Part shown: piece after piece, positions 6,075 through 8,289 of the stretch
Layout of the letters: each line of letters begins with the position of its first letter
Position numbering within the stretch: position 1 is the stretch's first letter
Assembly (NCBI GenBank): GCA_018819165.1
Contig: JAHJQP010000231.1
Span: 1-8,289, forward strand
Origin: Pseudomonadota bacterium
Lineage (GTDB): Bacteria; Desulfobacterota; Syntrophia; Syntrophales; UBA5619
Direction of reading: 5' to 3'
DNA: 8,289 nucleotides
Translations under genes and position numbers: made by a program
The notes under the pieces: generated by a model
Told to the model about the DNA's origin: nothing
Database searches by the model: none
The model's input: only the letters and a program-made list of their open reading frames with translations

Positions 6075-7292
6075 TCTCTTGTGGTTCAGAAGTATGGCGG
6101 TACATCGGTTGCCAATATCGACAAGATTGCGAGCGTGGCCAGGAAGGTCATCCGGACGAGGGAAGCGGGAAATGATGTGGTAGTTGTACTGTCGGCCATG
6201 GCCGGGGAGACGGATCGCTTGATCAATATGGCACAGAAGGCGGCGGACGAACCTGATGCGAGAGAGTACGACTCCCTGATTTCTACGGGCGAGCAGGTGA
6301 CCGTGACGCTCCTGGCGATCATGCTCAACGGCATGGGCTGCCCTGCTAAATCCTTCCTCGGTTTTCAGGTCAGGGTCCTGACAGATCAGGCCTTCAAGAA
6401 GGCCCGGATCCTGCAGGTGGAGACGACCGCCATTCTGGATGAACTCAAGAAGGGGACCGTTGTGGTCGTTGCCGGTTTTCAGGGTGTGGATCGGGAAAAC
6501 AACGTCACCACCCTGGGCAGAGGGGGATCGGACACCAGTGCCGTGGCTCTGGCGGCCGCGCTGAAGGCTGATGTCTGTGACATCTACACGGACGTCGACG
6601 GGGTGTATACGACCGATCCCAATATCTGCTCCAGAGCGCGGCGGATGGACCGGATCACCTATGACGAAATGCTTGAGATGGCAAGGGCAGGGGCAAAGGT
6701 GCTTCAGCCGCGCGCCGTGGAACTCGCCAAGAAATACAATGTGCCCGTGTATGTGAAATCATCATTCACGGATGAAGGGGGAACATTGGTGACCAAGGAG
6801 GAGAGAGATATGGAGAAGGAAGTGGTATCCGGTGTAACCTATGATCGGGATCAGGCAAAAATCACGGTGGTTCACGTTCCGGACCGGCCCGGTGTTGCGG
6901 CCCGTCTGTTCACGCCTCTTTCGGAACACAATATCGTCGTCGACATGATCATCCAGAATGCGAGCATCGATGGGCATACTGATCTGACCTTTACCGTATC
7001 CCGGAAGGATATCCGTGAGGCGACTCGAATCATCTCGGAAGTGCTCAAAGATGTCGGCGCGGAAAAGGTGGAGGTGGATGACAATGTGGCGAAGGTATCC
7101 ATCATTGGTGTGGGGATGATCAGCCATTCCGGAGTTGCAGCGAAGATGTTCGCCACTCTTGCAAGGGAAGGGATCAACATCATGATGATCAGCACCTCCG
7201 AAATAAAGGTATCCTGTGTCGTAGAGGCTAAATACACGGAATTGGCGGTTACCGTGCTGCATGATGCCTTCGAGTTGGAAAAGGAATCATAG
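6072..7292 (+). CDS. lysC: Aspartate kinase LysC (alpha chain)
   Basis: Phosphorylates L-aspartate to 4-phospho-L-aspartate, the first step towards lysine, threonine, methionine and diaminopimelate. The 406-residue product has the usual length of monofunctional bacterial aspartokinases with two ACT domains. The kinase part (1 to about 245) shows KYGGTSVA at 7-14, STGEQ at 71-75, GRGGSDTSA at 149-157, YTDVDGVYTTDP at 172-183 and KVLQPRAVELA at 209-219. The ACT region (about 260-406) carries VDMIIQNAS at 290-298 and MISTSEIKVSCVV at 372-384, typical of allosteric sites for lysine and/or threonine; which effector applies cannot be read reliably. No homoserine dehydrogenase is fused. The TAG stop abuts the ATG of the next gene. 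A strong internal Shine-Dalgarno and Met247 suggest that a separate beta chain is also made. Confidence 0.97.
   Translation: MSLVVQKYGGTSVANIDKIASVARKVIRTREAGNDVVVVLSAMAGETDRLINMAQKAADEPDAREYDSLISTGEQVTVTLLAIMLNGMGCPAKSFLGFQVRVLTDQAFKKARILQVETTAILDELKKGTVVVVAGFQGVDRENNVTTLGRGGSDTSAVALAAALKADVCDIYTDVDGVYTTDPNICSRARRMDRITYDEMLEMARAGAKVLQPRAVELAKKYNVPVYVKSSFTDEGGTLVTKEERDMEKEVVSGVTYDRDQAKITVVHVPDRPGVAARLFTPLSEHNIVVDMIIQNASIDGHTDLTFTVSRKDIREATRIISEVLKDVGAEKVEVDDNVAKVSIIGVGMISHSGVAAKMFATLAREGINIMMISTSEIKVSCVVEAKYTELAVTVLHDAFELEKES
6810..7292 (+). CDS. Predicted aspartate kinase beta chain from an internal in-frame start
   Basis: ATG 6810 is codon 247 of lysC and in the same frame. AAGGAGG at 6795-6801 lies 8 bases before it, which is as good as the site in front of the whole gene. 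The product would be 160 residues: MEKEVVSGVTYDRDQAK and then the two ACT domains, without the kinase domain. In Corynebacterium glutamicum, Bacillus subtilis and Thermus thermophilus the aspartokinase beta subunit is made in just this way, from an in-frame start immediately before the ACT domains, and assembles with alpha chains into a heterotetramer that binds the feedback inhibitor. Architecture and site are seen; use of the start is inferred. Confidence 0.6.
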   Translation: MEKEVVSGVTYDRDQAKITVVHVPDRPGVAARLFTPLSEHNIVVDMIIQNASIDGHTDLTFTVSRKDIREATRIISEVLKDVGAEKVEVDDNVAKVSIIGVGMISHSGVAAKMFATLAREGINIMMISTSEIKVSCVVEAKYTELAVTVLHDAFELEKES

Positions 7293-7862
7293 ATGTTGAT
7301 CAGCGAGGGACAGCGCCTGGGCGCCCTGGTCGTTCTGATCGCCTCCCTGGCCCTCTATGGAGGTCAGCTTCTGAACGCCGGACGTGCGGTTCGAGAATCG
7401 CCTCTGCCATGGGGAAACCAAGGCCCGGGTATGATTGCGGTGGAGGTTGTCGGCGGCAGGGGGGCGGATGGGATCTATTTCTTTCCGGATGGGAGAGCCC
7501 TTCCGGAAATCCTCAAAGTCGCGGGGGTGGAGGAAAGGTTGGATCAGGTAGACATTCCGGGCGCCGTGGTTTCTGATGATTCTGCCATCTCCATCTCTGC
7601 AGAGGGAGGTGTGCTTAAAATCAGGGATCTGGCCGCCCCCAAGAGGCTTGCCCTGGGTCTGCCGGTTGACCTCAACAGCGTTTCGGAGGAGGAGCTTTTG
7701 CTGATACCCGGTATCGGCGTAAAGCTCGCGGCTCAAGTTGTGCAGCTGCGGCAGGAACGAGGGAGATTTGAAGAGATTTCGGATCTTACGGCTGTCCGGG
7801 GAATAAAGGAAAAAAGAGTGAACGATCTCAAAAAATATCTGACGGTAAAATCTTCCCCCTGA
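7293..7862 (+). CDS. Membrane-anchored ComEA-like helix-hairpin-helix DNA-binding protein
   Basis: A 189-residue protein with one hydrophobic N-terminal segment at about 9-23, likely a signal anchor that places the rest outside the inner membrane. Residues 47-112 show the pattern of a degenerate SLBB-like fold (IAVEVVGG, then GIYFFPDGRALPEILKVAGV). The C-terminal part (124-185) is a clear tandem helix-hairpin-helix of the ComEA type: DLNSVSEEELLLIPGIGVKLAAQVVQLRQ, then GRFEEISDLTAVRGIKEKRV. ComEA proteins bind double-stranded DNA in the periplasm during natural uptake, but many small HhH proteins of this shape have untested roles. ATG 7293 directly follows the lysC stop; AAGGAA at 7281-7286 is 6 bases upstream. 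It is probably the last gene of the tsaE-lysC operon. No comEC or pilin gene is visible, so a competence role is only inference from the family. Confidence 0.85.
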   Translation: MLISEGQRLGALVVLIASLALYGGQLLNAGRAVRESPLPWGNQGPGMIAVEVVGGRGADGIYFFPDGRALPEILKVAGVEERLDQVDIPGAVVSDDSAISISAEGGVLKIRDLAAPKRLALGLPVDLNSVSEEELLLIPGIGVKLAAQVVQLRQERGRFEEISDLTAVRGIKEKRVNDLKKYLTVKSSP

Positions 7863-7874
7863 TCCCCGTAAATC

Positions 7875-7891
7875 TCCGCCCCCAGGGCGGA
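7875..7891. terminator. GC-rich hairpin between convergent genes, possible terminator
   Basis: TCCGCCC at 7875-7881 and GGGCGGA at 7885-7891 form a perfect 7-base-pair stem with a 3-base loop, 12 bases after the stop of the ComEA-like gene. The position between convergent transcription units favours a termination or mRNA-end role on either strand. No T-tract follows immediately on either strand, so it is not a classical intrinsic terminator. A second inverted repeat, ATCCCT at 7931-7936 and AGGGAT at 7955-7960, lies nearer the minus-strand gene and is followed on that strand only distantly by a T6 run. Confidence 0.35.
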
Positions 7892-7973
7892 AACACCCGG
7901 CTAAAAAACATGGTTTGCATTGCGCCCCTTATCCCTTCCAGAAGGCGGTGCTTTAGGGATGCACTCCTCCCGG

Positions 7974-8289
7974 TCAGGGGGTCCGGTTTCCACCGCTGTA
8001 CCTGTTGAAATAGTCCAGGACCCGTTTTACATAGACCTGTGTCTCCTGATAGGGGGGGATGTGGTTGTTGTAACGAATTACAGAATTTTCGCCGGCGTTG
8101 TATGCGGCCAGCACCAGGGGAAGATTGCCGTTGAACAGATTCATAAGATAGCGCAGGTAGCGGACGCCTCCATCGATATTTTTTTCGGGATGGAAGGAAT
8201 CCTGGACTTGCAGCGTGGCCGCCGTGGCCGGCATGAGTTGCATCAACCCCCGGGCGCCGACGGGTGAAACAGCCCGGTGATTGAAGTTC
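7974..8289 (-). CDS. Lytic murein transglycosylase, SLT domain (5' part beyond the window)
   Basis: The C-terminal 104 residues of a soluble lytic transglycosylase-type enzyme, which cleaves the MurNAc-GlcNAc bond of peptidoglycan to form 1,6-anhydro ends. It would act in the periplasm. The stop is the TGA read from 7976 to 7974, and the frame runs off the window end. Visible SLT signatures are NFNHRAVSPVGARGLMQLMPATA at the cut edge, HPEKNIDGGVRYLRYLM, and the NLPLVLAAYNAGENSV substrate-cleft motif, followed by YVKRVLDYFNRY near the C terminus. In the family the catalytic glutamate lies just before the first visible residue (E-S-x-F-N pattern), so it should fall a few bases outside the window. 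The protein ends soon after the domain, as in short SLT proteins. It is convergent with the lysC operon. Confidence 0.92.
   Translation of the reverse strand, partial: NFNHRAVSPVGARGLMQLMPATAATLQVQDSFHPEKNIDGGVRYLRYLMNLFNGNLPLVLAAYNAGENSVIRYNNHIPPYQETQVYVKRVLDYFNRYSGGNRTP

Noticed and set aside
7920..8267. Plus-strand open frame of 115 codons at the window end
   Set aside because: It is the complement of the lytic transglycosylase, whose SLT motifs are unmistakable on the minus strand.
1..8289. A previously undescribed defence, mobile or biosynthetic system
   Set aside because: Every sizeable coding region is assigned to a known family with intact motifs and a housekeeping role; no unexplained gene cluster, repeat array or element boundary remains.

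Overview
The window is an ordinary, densely packed housekeeping stretch of a moderately GC-rich bacterial chromosome. The protein sequences and the order HAD phosphatase – tilS – ftsH – folP – tsaE – lysC – ComEA-like, with a convergent lytic transglycosylase, suggest a deltaproteobacterium in the broad sense (Desulfobacterota). A Syntrophus/Smithella-like or Geobacter-like relative fits best. That placement rests on recalled similarity and gene order, not on a search. I see no transposase, phage gene, CRISPR array, tRNA or rRNA, toxin–antitoxin pair or defence locus.

Layout. Positions 1-72 hold a short leader with one imperfect hairpin. Positions 73-717 encode a Gph-like HAD phosphatase, followed within a few bases by tilS (734-2143, tRNA-Ile lysidine synthetase). 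A 104-base gap with a weak promoter candidate and a small hairpin leads to ftsH (2248-4071), which begins at a well-supported TTG codon. A 172-base gap holds a perfect GC-rich hairpin and further complementary segments that could form a regulatory leader. It leads to folP (4244-5452), a long dihydropteroate synthase with an N-terminal extension of about 138 residues. After a 100-base gap come tsaE (5553-6071), lysC (6072-7292) and a small membrane-anchored ComEA-like helix-hairpin-helix protein (7293-7862). These three are joined by stop and start codons that abut exactly. A hairpin at 7875-7891 lies in the convergent gap, and the window ends inside a minus-strand lytic transglycosylase whose 5' part is cut off.

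How the genes relate. Most serve core functions: metabolite repair, tRNA modification (tilS, tsaE), membrane proteolysis (ftsH), folate synthesis (folP) and aspartate-family amino acid synthesis (lysC). They look like one or a few co-directional operons rather than a dedicated system.

The best leads are: a strong internal ribosome-binding site in lysC exactly where a separate beta subunit would begin; the potentially bistable folP leader; the extended FolP; and the folP–tsaE junction, where related genomes often carry cdaA, glmM and other genes. I did not find a convincing undescribed system.
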